From: Rhytidiadelphus loreus | Taxonomy: Eukaryota > Streptophyta > Bryopsida > Hypnales > Hylocomiaceae | Direction: 5' to 3' | NCBI GenBank assembly: GCA_947034895.1 | Contig: OX344765.1 | Coordinates: 45,637,001-45,701,000, forward strand | Length of the DNA stretch: 64,000 nt | Shown: one piece after another, positions 10,317-22,390 of the stretch | Layout: each line of letters opens with the position of its first letter | Position numbering within the stretch: position 1 is the stretch's first letter | Program-made: the position numbers and the translations under genes | Notes under the pieces: generated by a model | The model's input: the letters and a program-made list of their open reading frames with translations, nothing else | What the model was told of the DNA's origin: nothing | The model's database searches: none

Positions 10317-10965
10317 TAAGCGGGTTGGGATCCCTATGCAAAATCCACTATAATTACCCTATTCAATAAAGACTGTCTTCTTTAAACCGAGGCCGCGCTT
10401 TCATTTGCGCCCCTCTTCTCCCCGTGCATGGCCACGCATCCCGATCCGTGAATTGTTTTCCTCTTGGCCACTTTGCCCCAAACCCAAGTGGCCATGTGAT
10501 GTGTCTTTGTGATCCCCCACAAACTGTAAGAGTCATCCACGCCTCGCACAACAAATGGCGCTTAGAGCTGTTTTCCCTCTGCTCCCCGTGCATGGCCACG
10601 CATGCAGATCCAGACATTGTTTTTTTCTTGGCCACTTTGCCCAAAACCCGAGTGGCCAATTGAATGTTCTGTGTATGTGTGATCCACCCCAACTGTTGGA
10701 TGTAAGCGGGTTCGGATCCCTATGCAAAAACCACTATAATTACCCTTACTATTGAATGTAGACTGTCTTCTTTACACCGAGGCCGCACTTTCATTTGCAC
10801 CGCCCCCTCTTCTCCCGTGCATGGCCGCGCATCCAGATCCGTGAATTGTTTTCCTCTCGGCCACTTTGCCCCACACCCAAGTGGCCATGTGATGTGTCTT
10901 TGTGATCCACCCCAAATTGTAAGAGTCATGCACGCCTCGCACAACAAATGGCGCTTAGAGTTGTT
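10317..10965 (+). repeat. GC-rich direct repeats (two full copies, one partial)
   Basis: The copy at about 10317-10572 (TGTAAGCGGGTTGGGATCCC ... CAAATGGCGCTTAGAG) recurs at about 10699-10963 (TGTAAGCGGGTTCGGATCCC ...). A partial copy of the CCCGTGCATGGCCACGCAT to GTGTGATCC section sits between them (about 10580-10690). Each copy contains a CACTATAATTACCCT segment followed by CTGTCTTCTTTA. Small open frames inside are not convincing genes. Confidence 0.7.
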
Positions 10966-11204
10966 TTGGAACTTTCTTTCAAGTAGCCCGTTCTAAGAAG
11001 GCACGGAATGGATATGATTTCGTCCTGAACTGGACCCCTCCAACTTTGATTGAATCGAGGAAAAGGTGTTTTTATCACAGGAACCCATCATTGTTGCAGG
11101 ATTTCATCCCCCCGGCTACCATTTTCGGTCAGATTTCATTCAGACTTGGGAGCTCTGAACCGCCATTTTAATGGAATACCGCCATTTTAACGAAATTCCC
11201 CATA

Positions 11205-12151
11205 TTAGCATTGATTGCAATTTCCACATTTAATCCAATTTGTACTGGATTTGTCATTTGGCACACAAAGAGTTTTATTACCTTGAAAATTTTGAAGTCC
11301 CTCTCTATGGAACAATCTCCAAGTTGAGATTTCTATCCAGGTAAAAAACATATTGATGCTTAAGAAAATCATCTCAAAAGTGGCAATGGGAATAGTCAAA
11401 AAATAATCAACAAATAAAGCTTCAACAACACCTATTAGTGAACCTGCAACTACGTCACAAAAAAGTGTTGTCCAATAATTATGTGGCATGTTGTAGTAGC
11501 AAATGCCCATCCAATTATAATGCTTCCTATTAAGCTAATAAGAATAGATTCAACTATAGATTCAAATCCTTTCACAATGACAATATAGTTCTTAAGTTTT
11601 TGCTCAAGATAGGGTAACCATATCTTGTGTGATTGATCTTTCCAAAGAGGAATGTATAGAACAAACATAGTGACCACCAATAAGGCTTTTGTGGAATGGC
11701 CACTAGGAAATGACCAATGGTCCACTTGCATGGTCATAAAGTGGTTGCAATTGTAGGTAGGGTATGGTCGGTGAACAACCTTCTTGATGATGGACACAAA
11801 AATCAAGTCAAATAAAAAGGCCATAAAGAGGTTGAAGAAGAACATGCGAACCTCAGATGTGTGCTTGGATTTTGGTGCCACAAAAGTTGCAACCGCAAAG
11901 GAGATGAGGAATACACTAGCCCCTGAAAACTCTAAAGTTTGCAAAAATATATAAAAGAAGAACTCTAATCCTTGTTCATGTATCCAAGCTGAAAACTTCA
12001 CATCAAAGCCTACAATTTGGTCTAGCAAACTTGGAGTTGATGCTTCATCATTTTGTTCATGTTTACAATTGATAACTTGATTAACTGCTATTGTGACACC
12101 CAAACATTTTTTTGACTCTAATAAACTTGCTCTCCGTTGCCTTCTAGACAT
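11205..12151 (-). pseudogene. LPP-beta-like lipid phosphate phosphatase, frameshifted
   Basis: Read from an ATG at 12151 (MSRRQRRASLLESKK), the product resembles plant LPP-beta PAP2-superfamily membrane phosphatases, which dephosphorylate lipid phosphates. It has SLLDQIVGFDVKFS, a hydrophobic LEFSGASVFLISFAVATF segment, a KxxxxRP motif (KKVVHRPYP) and PSGH in a FPSGHSTKALL context. The third motif, normally S-R-x5-H-x3-D, reads CHIIIGQH, so the Ser-Arg pair is lost. Directly after GQH the frame breaks: a T-run near 11455 is one base short, and the rest (CDVVAGSLIGVVEALFV) lies in the next frame down to 11205. Loss of the catalytic Arg plus the frameshift argues for a pseudogene; an assembly error would explain the frameshift but not the motif. 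The DNA is intronless and AT-rich like its surroundings. Confidence 0.75.
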
Positions 12152-12244
12152 AGCTATGTAGTCTACAACAAGAACTAGGCAAGTGAAGTCTTTACTTTTA
12201 GCTTGAGTTGTAAACAATATATTACAAATCCTTTCCATAAACAA

Positions 12245-13299
12245 ATATCATCCTTAAACCTTAAATAATCTAATACACAATCAGGGTCTCATTTTTCTTC
12301 AACAATTTTAAGCAAGTCATATAGATATTATATTTGTCCCATTTATCTATTCTATGACTAGTACATGCAATATTCTTCTTTGTTTCTAGTGATATAAAAG
12401 TTAGATCTATTTGAATTAAAATGATCACTATATCATCAATCAAATGGCACTTTTATACCATGAACTTTAGATCATACAAGTTAAGAATATTGTAAAATTT
12501 TGAAGAACAATACTTGATTTTGTTTTATATTATAGCTTTCAAAGTTATATGATAGATAAAAAATGAGACAATATGAATGTACCAATGAAGAAGATGAAAT
12601 CTTTTATTCTTGTGAGGTTCTTTACATCTCAAGAACACAATTACTTTGCACAAATGATTCCACAACTCCAAATTGACTCTAAATTTGAGTATAGGTTGAG
12701 ATACCTCAAAATTACACATATCATTGTAGTAAATTGTTGGCTCTTTTTTTAATGCTATGGAGTATTTTCTTCTAGAAGATTTACATCTAGTTTCTGCCTC
12801 AAGAAGGATACCAATTGCACCAATTGATTAGCAAGAAATCTAGTCAATCTTAGACAACATGAAAAGCAATACAACAAAATGTCCACCAATTCTAGTCTAC
12901 CACCATCATATCTACATTGTTGAGATAAAATTGAAAAAATAAGAAATAAACAAATTTATACTTGAGGATTACTCATGGCACATTCCTTCAACCCCTTGGC
13001 ACCCTAAGTAATGAAACCTTTCAAAAATAAGGAATCCATAGCCACTGGTTGAGATCTCTTCCAACAATGATGGAGGGTATTGCCTAAGTGTTGCAAGAAC
13101 CATTGTTCATTGTTGTCTCTCATTCAACAATGGACAATGTTTTATTAGAAGTAATCCTTTTAGTAAAATTGTTGCAAGAAGATCGTATAAGTGAAGTAGA
13201 TTAATTTATAATGGATCCAATTTGGAAGTTAGGGATTTACTTGTAAAAGTACAATCATATAGAAATACCTACTTTGATCCATTTAACCATCTAGACATC
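12245..13299. other. AT-rich intergenic sequence
   Basis: I see no gene, RNA gene or clear repeat structure here. Confidence 0.5.
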
Positions 13300-13312
13300 T
13301 TGCTCGGAGAAG

Positions 13313-14283
13313 CAAGGTTGCTATTTTGTGAGCCTGTGAGCGTGAGCTTGTGAGCTTATGAGCATATAATTTTTTAGAGATTCCATCTAAAAATTTTGGT
13401 CAAAATTTATTATTCTTGGTAAATTTTAGTAACTATTACCATGAATCTATTATCGTGGACCTAATACTGTGGTCCCTTGAACAACCTTGATGTGCTACTT
13501 ATTAGACTTTGCTAGATTTTAAGAAGAAGAAAAATCGGTTATTAATTAAGATTTGTTTGAAATCAACTGAGGTTGTTCCATTGAGATTATAATCACTTCC
13601 CTCTTGTTGCTTGGATCCCCTCAGAGCCAAGGGGAGCCCCCGTGCAACAAGAAAAGAAAAGAAATTAAAATAAAATAAAAAAATCTTTTCTTGCTGCAAG
13701 GGGACTCTCCTCAATGCTGAGGGAGCCCAAGCAACAAGAGGTGAATGATTAACCAAACCACCATTTGATCAATAAATAGAAGAGTTGGACCCTTGGAGGT
13801 TCTATAAGAGGACAATGATCAACTAATCAACAATTTGGTGTAATTGTGTTTATTCCTTACAAAAATAATCTTTGACAACCAAGTATTTTCTTCCAAAATC
13901 TTAAGAAGTCCAATTACCAACACATCAAGGTAGAAGTGTAGGTACCTCTTGTCAGTGAGAGGACCCATGCTACTACAAGATAGTAGTTCTTATCAACGAT
14001 TTTTTTTCTAAAATCTAAACAAGTCCAATAACAATGCATTTAAAGAAAATTATTGGAATTTTCCTATTAGCCCCGTGATTGCTATAGGACAGTGATCAAC
14101 TAATATTCTATACAAACTTATTTTCATCTCCATTCATCTTTCACATCAATTAAGTTCATCATTTTCAAAATGTATACTTCTAATATTTTAGACAACATTA
14201 AAAATTATAATTTCATTTGAATTCTACATAATCACAGTAATAGGTCCACAGTAATAGGCTCACATGCTCACAAAATAGCACCA
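13313..14283. mobile_element. Non-autonomous TIR element, 971 bp
   Basis: Inverted ends: GGTTGCTATTTTGTGAGC on the left and the complement of TGGTGCTATTTTGTGAGC on the right. It is flanked by a 13-bp direct repeat TTGCTCGGAGAAG (13300-13312 and 14284-14296). Long target duplications of about 9-13 bp are usual for Mutator-like elements, so a MULE-derived element is the best guess. No transposase reading frame remains. A related terminus without an obvious partner is at about 14873-14935 (GGTTGCTACTGTATGAGAGC). Confidence 0.65.
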
Positions 14284-14296
14284 TTGCTCGGAGAAG

Positions 14297-16116
14297 ATGT
14301 ATATTGCTATACAAATTTTCTATACATTAATAAATCTAAATAGCGGCAAATTGAAATGAAATCATATTTAATGGGCTTCCATAATTTAAACATTCATTAA
14401 AAGTTTGAATGCCCATTAATTTCATCCATTTCTACCATTCAAATAATCTTGTTACATTTCATTTTCACTATGATAAAAAGAATATGATCTAAGAAGTATA
14501 GACTTAGGCTAGTTTTATAGAATGTATAATTAAATCTAGGGCAAAATTGGATATGCCTACTTGATATTAGCATAAAAAATAGGCCAAAATAAGCAATTAT
14601 CTTAGTGGTGATTTATTTATTATCATTCTTTGACAATTTGAGATCCATATTAAATCTAAAAATAGGCCAAATGACTTGAATTCAAAATTATAACACAATA
14701 TATCCATCAACAAAGATTGATCAAAAAGTGGATTTATTTTACGAATCTTCCATCATTCATGACTAAAGGTTGTCATCTATCTCTAATTCAATGACAATAC
14801 TAACATCCCTTTTTAAATATTTACTTTAAGTACAAAAATATACTTTAATGTGAATTTATTTGGACCAAACTAAGGTTGCTACTGTATGAGAGCATGTGAG
14901 CATGCAAGCCAGAGCTTGTGAGCCTATGAATGTGCAAATTTTTGGTATTTTTTGGTGTAAGTGACCTATGACCGTTGGTTTAATATTGGGGTGTTCAAAG
15001 TCTAGGTTAGGATAGAAACAAAATTGAATTACTACTAGAGTTTATAAAATAATGAAGGGATAAAATTATATATATTCATACTCAAAAATGTTAATAAAAT
15101 GCGTGAAATTCAAATTCAAAATCCACATCTAATCATATATAAAATCAAAATAATCATGTAATGATACACTAAATTCATTTGAACCATGATGTTCTACACT
15201 ACAAGATACACCCATGAAGAAAATTTTAGATTTAAAAAAATAATAATATTTGATATGATTTTTTTTCACTTTTTATTAAAACATTCATGGTGATTTCAAA
15301 TATTTTGAAAAAAATCTAAAAAATTTAGGAATCACAAAAGACATGTGATTACATCTTGAAAAATAAATTAAAAATATTTTATTCATAAATAGTTGCAAAA
15401 TGGAAATATATTGAGGAAAGGACTTTGAACTTTGAAAAAAGCTATCTTAAGCATGTTCTTTTAGAATTAAGTGTAAGGTAGAAACACCTAATTGCAACAT
15501 CTTTTGTTCTGACTTCAACACCTAACACTTCTATGGCTTTGAATGAACACTTTTTTTAATTCAAATTATTACAACTTTTCAAAAGCAACCAATGAGAAGT
15601 GATGAGTATGTTACCTTTTTGTTTTTTATAATTTTTATAATTTTTAAAATATTATTAGAATGTTGAAAAATTACAAAACCATTTTTGGGTTGCATTTCAC
15701 TTGAGTTTTCTTAATAATCTCATCAATTTCTTTTTCTGATTTAACCTTTGAGACAGTGGGACAAAAAAAAGTGTCGCTTTTGGGTGTTTCTACTTTTAAT
15801 TATTTTTTGTTTGACACTGGTGTTTCTACTTTCAGAGAGAATGAGGAATGATACCCAATGCTTATACTTGGGAGTGATACCCTGCAACCCCCCGGGTATC
15901 ATAATGGATAAACCCCTTCATCCTCTCTCCCACCCAAAGCGTCCCAGTAGCCTAAAACCCTGAAAATCGCATTGGTCGCATTTGCTTCAAGGAGCCTCAC
16001 AGGTCTCCGAATTCCGTCGACAAATCTCTTTGCATTCCCACAAATCTATCTCTTCATTTCCATTATGCTGCAATTCTCCTCTTAATCCACAAAAAACTCC
16101 TTGCAATTCCAACAAA
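14297..16116. other. AT-rich intergenic sequence and upstream region of the plastid membrane protein gene
   Basis: Mostly low-complexity AT-rich DNA. From about 15880 the sequence becomes GC-richer and CT-rich, as expected of a 5' UTR/promoter leading to the ATG at 16117. I cannot point to a confident TATA box. Confidence 0.35.
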
Positions 16117-16340
16117 ATGGCCATAACTGGCCACCTGCTTCAGCTCAAGCAGCCAGGGCCATGGACTTTGAGCTCAAAGTCCTTGGATTCCGTGAGAGCC
16201 GCACAACCAAAGCAATGCAGGAGTCGTTTCGACGCGATTTTAGGTCCAGTTTCGAGTATGCAGTTTGCAAGTGAAAGATTGCGCCATGGATTTGGTGAGA
16301 GAGACGGGTTTTGCAATTTAGGGTTTGGTGCTCGAGCGGT

Positions 16341-16371
<31 letters not shown>

Positions 16372-18882
16372 TCTGGTGGAGATGAGGCAGAAGTGAGAGC
16401 GGCGGAAGTTGTGGTTGATGAGGTGGAGCAGGAGGAGGAGAATAGCAATTTTCCGGCGGAGTTCAAGGAGTTGATTGTGGATCGTGGTGATCCTCCCAAT
16501 CTGTATCTGTATGCAGCTGGTGAGATTCTCCTCTCTTCTTAATCTCTTGCTTTTGATGTGTTTTCTCCGTCAATTGCAATGAGTGCATTTTTCAAGATTG
16601 AGTGTGTGAAAATAGTGCTCAATTACGATTGTCTAGTTGTCTATACTTGTTCAGAATTTATGGGAGTTTCTTTTCGCATTAAGAAATTGCTCTTTAAAAA
16701 TGTACACTCAAGCCTCTTTACTACAATCTTCTCTAGAGTGGGATTTTAAAATATCCTGCACTCTTGCCACGGTGTTGACTGTAGCAAACTTGTCACACTT
16801 TCAAAGTATGTCATAGTAAAAAATTGGGACCCTAGGTGGTCAGATTAAAGAGGTTTGAGTGTGTTCACATTTGGTTTTGGGGTATAGTAGTATATAGATG
16901 ACCCGAAGGTCTTTAGGATAGGGAGGGTGACATTGGAGCAAAGTCATGTTTGAAGAGTAGAAGGCCAGTGTATTTATGAAAACCAAAGATCATTGATTAA
17001 GAAGTACAGATTGCACAGTCTATGCAGGACAGTTTTCATGGTTGAGTTGCCATTCTGGCCTTATCACAAACCCTACTTGCTGGTTTTTCAAGAGTACCTC
17101 TGGCTAGGATTTGGGGTCTTCATTTGCGGGTTTTCAAAACCAGAAATCCTATAGTATGCTTCGTTTCCTCCTCGGGGTACTGCATTGTACAAAGTAGCCG
17201 GAATGTCCATTGTAAGGCAGCCGGTGCAGGGTTACCAACCTCGATATTTTTTTGAATGTTTGCTGGAAATGTGAGGCTGCAGGGTTTGTTGTGGTCGTCT
17301 TAATGCGCAACGTCATTCTCCAAGAGTTTGCTCGGTGGGGAATCAACCTCGCCCGAATTGCATTGTACATCGCGGAGGGCATAACGGTAAGTGTTTCCTC
17401 ATAGTCGCACATTTCCTGTCACTATTGTCAACAATTAGCACCATCGTTTGTTGTATAACATTATCTGTTTTTGTCAGGGTGATCTTAAATTTTGACACTT
17501 GCTTAGCATCCCACACCCTAGAGTTTCTTCCACCGACCAATTAGCACGAATTTAGCTAACTGGAATCAGTTACTAAATGCCCGCACTGCTCAAGTTGTGT
17601 GAATTAGCAAATTGGTGCTAACTCCTGTGAACTAACCTGCAATGAATTTTACTATCACTGGTTAACTCTCCGATTTGGGGGAAGTAAACTAACCACACCA
17701 ATACTAATGGTGTGCCGTGTCAAATCCGTCTGCACTAATTAGGCAGGAGTAATTGACTACCTTGAAAGCTGAACTCCCTATTACTAATCTGGAAAATGCG
17801 AACACACATGAGTTTAATTAACTTCCAACTACCTAGTGGACCTTGACACTCCAATTAGGTTACTTCCAACTGGCTACACTGATTTGTCCTAATACGGTAG
17901 TGCGTGTCACACTAATCCACCAAAGTCGCAGTATTTCGAATTTGTCCAGGGTGAAACATTACTGTATTCTACCGAAGTCCACAAAAATAAAATTTCGTGG
18001 TGACACTAATTTCCCCCTCACTATTAGGACAAATCAGCGGAGTGGATCTTAACACTATAATTTGCTAATTGATTCTACTTGGTTGGCGGGTAGGGCCTTA
18101 CAAATGCAGCTACGCATAGTTGCTAATCACTTCAATAAATGCCCTTGCTTCCGGATTCCAGCTGCAGTGATTCTCAAAACACTCTTAGGATGTGTGCACT
18201 CCAAAAGAATTGTCCCAACAATCACACAGGAAAAGGCAGATTTTGCAGAGAATCTAACTGAGAATTTGAATCCCAATTGCAGCTGGGAGTCAGTAAACTG
18301 ATGGACGTGGGAGCAGAGCCCATCGCGTTGTTGACGGAACTAGCCACCTGGGCAACAACGATAGTCGGCACTGTGTACACTCTAATCGTTGAAGCCCCTG
18401 CCGGATCTCTCGCCACCACTCTGTTCCTCTCTTTAGCAGTTCTCAGCATTGGAGATGCAGCGACGAGTAAGGTGACGGGATCGCGGTCCCAGTTGGTGGG
18501 CATTGCAGCAGCAATTGGTTTGGCTGGGATTTTGGAGGCTATCCCCGCGGACTTCATGTTATTTGCCTTGGCCGCCCTCACAGCTTACGCAAACTTCATC
18601 CAGAAGGCCGACCTTGTGACAGTCTTCATGCCTGCGACTGTGACTTTTGTTGCCATCGCTTCCCCTCTTGTACGAGCTGCAGCGTTTGGACTGTTTCTTG
18701 CCATATCAATTAACGCCAACTGGAAATCTGCACGACAACCTGAGCAGACGCCGTCAGAGGAGGTGGCATCCAAGAGGCTGTCACCTGTGTTCTTGGCAAT
18801 TGCCGCTACGATTTGTATCAGTTTGTCGGCAAGATTCTTATCGCTTCGCGCAGTGAAGTGGCTCTTGTTAAGGAGTACCTAG
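16117..18882 (+). CDS. Plastid-targeted multi-pass membrane protein of unknown function
   Basis: Exons 16117-16519, 17283-17386 and 18283-18882. Junctions keep phase (phase 1, then phase 0), with donors gtgaga and gtaagt and acceptors ctgcag and ttgcag. The predicted protein is 368 aa. The N-terminus (MAITGHLLQL..., rich in Ser/Ala/Lys/Arg, acid-poor) looks like a chloroplast transit peptide. A poly-Ala run encoded by a GCT repeat near 16347-16372 is followed by an acidic linker. The mature part contains about five hydrophobic segments: FVVVVLM (exon 2), SLATTLFLSLAVLSI, QLVGIAAAIGLAGILEAI, TVTFVAIASPLVRAAAFG and VFLAIAATICISLSA. I do not recognise the family. The unbroken frame through three exons and the sensible splice sites support a functional gene. 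Confidence 0.75.
17540..18070. repeat. Palindrome-rich insert in intron 2 of the plastid membrane protein gene
   Basis: The intron holds several pairs of short inverted segments built from TTAGTGTGACAC, AATTAGCAC and GGACAAATCAG-like words. For example, GATTTGTCCTAATACGG near 17880 pairs with ATTAGGACAAATC near 18023. This suggests one or two nested miniature elements inside the intron. Exact boundaries are not clear. Confidence 0.4.
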
Positions 18883-19304
18883 ACAGCAAGAAGACAGGAA
18901 TGTGCATTATAGGAACTGTAATGGACAGAAAAATTTGCGAAGATTAGACTCTTTATAATAATCAATTTTATGGTTGAAATTCAACACTTTGCGCATCTTT
19001 TACTGGCTATGAACCTCAATCATGACATATGACACTTGTTTGGTTGCTGCACTGTACTATACTTGGTAGTATGTAAAGGATGCGTGACGACCTTTTAATT
19101 GTGCCAATTCTGTCTCATATCTGCGATTTCCCTGACTATCCATGTTACTTCCTCTGCCCTCACTTAGTTTGGTGGTGCCCACAAAGGAATATTCCCATGG
19201 GAGATTCTTCGCTCGTTACTTGGCAGAGCGGCATCATATGAGGCAAGGACTAGCGATTGGAAGGCGAGGTTGTGTTGTCTAATTCTGCAATTTCGCTGAA
19301 GAGG
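18883..19304. other. Intergenic: 3' region of one gene and promoter of the next
   Basis: Runs between two genes on the same strand. No separate feature recognised. Confidence 0.4.
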
Positions 19305-21538
19305 ATGGGCTTCCGATGTGAACTTTCGGCTACGGAGGAGAAAGGGCGTGTGAGACGCAAGAATCCTGTCACGTTTTTGTTGGTCTTGGTTGTAGCACTG
19401 GCTGTTGCGACAGGAACCGCGGAGGCTCGAAGACGGGGGCCGATCCTTCGTTTTGGCAACGATGGAGCATTCAAGATTGTACAGGTTACGAACGAAGCTT
19501 CTTTTTGTTCGTCTTGTATGTAAATTTTCGGCTATTTTCGCCACACCTGAATTCAACGGAAGATAATTTAAGGTTTGTGTTGCCGCTTTATGTAGATTGC
19601 CGACATGCATTACGCAAACGGCGCTAGCACAACGTGCCTGGACGTGTTGCCGGAGCAGTTCGACACGTGCTCGGACCTCAACACCACTGCCTTCCTCAAG
19701 CGCGTCATTGCGGAGGAGAAGCCCAATTTGCTTGTGTTCTCAGGTAATGGACAGCACATTTCCAAGTTCCTCGCACAGGTACTGGGATCAATAGTTGAAT
19801 ATGTAAGTTTAGGTTTGAATTTTTGGAATGCATTTGCTTTTTGCAGGAGACAACATATTTCAGGAGGATTGCGAGGATCCAGTTGCATCTCTTGACATGG
19901 CTTTTGCTCCAGCGATCGAAGCTGGAATTCCCTGGGCTGCAGTCCTCGGCAACCACGACCAAGAAGGAAATCTTTCTCGGAAAGGGGTGATGTCTTACAT
20001 CACGAGCAAGGACTACAGTCTCGCCAGAATTAATCCGAGGAGCCACAGTATTGATGGATTCGGCAACTACTTCCTGAAGATTTTTGGAGCAGCAGGGTCA
20101 CCTCTGCAACACAAAAGTGTGATGAACTTGTACTTGCTGGATAGTGGCGATTACTCCCTTCTTCCCAAAATCGAAGGCTATGGTTGGATACATGAGACGC
20201 AATCTACTTGGGTCAAAACAATTGCCAAGAAACTGCAGGTGGGTACCTTTCATTTGCCTTAAACGCTCCCCTCAGTAGTGACTGCCAGTTTGAGGCAGTC
20301 AGGCGATTATTTTGCAAGGTGCCACGTAGGTTTTAATAACGCTCTTAGCCGTTGGCAACATACCATGTGGCATTTAAAAAAATTCAGGCATTACCAGTTT
20401 GAATTAATTATGTTCGAAACAGATAGCGACATCCGCATCATCAAGGCGTGCAACTTAACTTACCTCTGGAATTGGTTATGGCAGCTGGCATATAGGAATG
20501 AGGCTCCAGCTCAACTCCACGCTGCACCAGCGTTAGCGTACTTCCACATCCCTTTGCCGGAGTTTATTAATTTAGACCCCAGCAATTTCACTGGCGTGAA
20601 GCAGGAAGGGATCTCCTCAGCCAGTATTAATTCCGGGTTTCTCACCACGTTGCTGGAGGATGGCGATGTCAAGGCCGCCTTCGTGGGACACGATCATGTC
20701 AATGATTTCTGCGGTGATGTTCACGGTTTGTGTTTCCTGCACAACTTTTCTTACTTTTTACTCTCGCTTCTGATTTGCTTCATTGCCTCGATGTTTGTCT
20801 CTTTTTCAGGGTCATTCATAGAATAACAGACTTAAGATATGTTTGCAATTGGTGTCATGAGTGGTGTTGCAAGGGTCTTAGGCTTGAATTTAGGTGCACC
20901 TTCGGATTAGATTCACTTTGCTAACACCAAGTGTGAACATACATTTAGCGTCCATGTTCTCTCCTACAAAATCAGAACAGTGCTAGATAAAATTTCTTGG
21001 GACGTCACCCACGACAGTTTACTAACGACCATGCGGCATATAAGTGAGTCCATGCTTGTGCATGTTTGCCATGTAGTACGTAAGTGACACTACTCTTGTG
21101 CGTGATTTCTGGGTTACTGTCATAGGGTGATTACTAAGGGTTGCGACTCAGATAATGTTTCTTAATTTGGAATCTTTGGGACGATATTTTGATTGTGGTG
21201 CTGACATGGCTAGATTGTTCCAGGGTTATGTGAATTGAAGCCTATTGATGGGATTTTTTCTCTTTTAGATCTCTTTCTGAGACCTAAGTAACTCAGAGAG
21301 TTCAAATGTTGGTTGTGCAGGTATAAAATTATGCTATGCTGGCGGATTCGGCTATCATGCATATGGGAAGGCGGGATGGGACAGACGCACTAGGGTGGTT
21401 TCGGCTAAGCTTGATAAAGATGAGAATGGTGATTGGCAAGGGGTGAAATCGGTAAAGACTTGGAAACGACTCGATAACGTGAGGTTTGACACTATTGACT
21501 CTGAATTTGTTTGGAGGAAAAGCGTCAGCAAGTCATGA
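19305..21538 (+). CDS. PAP28/29-type purple-acid-phosphatase-like metallophosphatase
   Basis: Exons 19305-19484, 19596-19743, 19847-20238, 20485-20725 and 21321-21538 give a 392-aa protein with every junction in phase, close to the usual length of plant PAP28/29-type proteins. Exon 1 carries a basic start and a hydrophobic signal or anchor (FLLVLVVALAVATG), so the enzyme probably enters the secretory pathway. Metal-binding motifs of the calcineurin-like fold are present in order: ADMHY (DxH), SGDNIF (GD), LGNHD, YFHIPLPEF and FVGHDHVNDF, then CYAGGFGYHAYGKAGW. The family hydrolyses phosphate esters; some members are annotated 'inactive', but the core motifs look complete here. The ATG was chosen because it gives the signal-like N-terminus. 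Least certain is the start of exon 4 (LAYRNEAPAQ). Confidence 0.88.
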
Positions 21539-22390
21539 AGGGATTTGATTTGGGGCACTGACTCTATTATTTGTACAAAAGTTTTTGTTCTAATAAACCC
21601 AGCTTTCAGGTGGTACATATTAGTGTCCATGCATTTCTGGCCAGAGCTTTTTTGACCCTTCAAGTTCTGGGAAGACCAATTTTGGAGGCACCATGGTTTT
21701 TGTGTCATAGAAGATGCATGAATTGAGTTATATGGTAATGACAAAAGTTTGTATTCAACTTGAGCTAGATCCAATGGCACATTGTGTATCATTATTGCAT
21801 CCTCCTAAAGTCTAAGAAGCTCCAAAATGGTCTTGTATTCTACATGCCATGTTAGAGCATGATGAGGATTAGATGTTGAAATGACATCCCTATGAAAGAT
21901 GTTAATTGTGGAGGAAAAAAGACTTTTGGAAAGAGACTTTCCAAAATCAATGTGATGTGCCAAACTAAGGTACCTACATCTAATTGCAATACCTACCTAA
22001 GAAATGTAACACTCTAAAAATTGCACACAATGTTTACATATTGATTTTCAACATCAAAACTCATGACTAGTTGTGATTACCTTAATCATTGGCAAACTTA
22101 AGGTAGAAGTACCCCAAACCATTCACCTCCCCAATTCTATCATTTAGGGGTCATTTGAAGTATGAACATTATGACTTCAAACCATCGTTGCAAAATGTCT
22201 GCAACTTACACATGACTCAACATGATTGTAAAGTGAAATTAAAAAAAAATACAAAAATTCTCCAAAAATGAAACACTTTATGAAAAAAAAATTTATTTCC
22301 ATTTTTATCTACAAGTAAATAATAAACTCTAATTTTGGTTCTACCAATGCACATAAAAGGGATAAGTGAACGGTTTTAGACAGTCCTACC
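21539..22390. other. Intergenic between convergent genes
   Basis: AT-rich. Holds the 3' ends of the phosphatase (+) and reductase (-) genes. Nothing else recognised. Confidence 0.4.

Noticed and set aside
10424..10692. Small open frames in the 10.3-10.9 kb direct repeats
   Set aside because: Differ in frame and length between repeat copies, so not conserved coding sequence.
16347..16372. GCT-repeat microsatellite as a separate feature
   Set aside because: It encodes the poly-Ala run of the plastid membrane protein and is described there.
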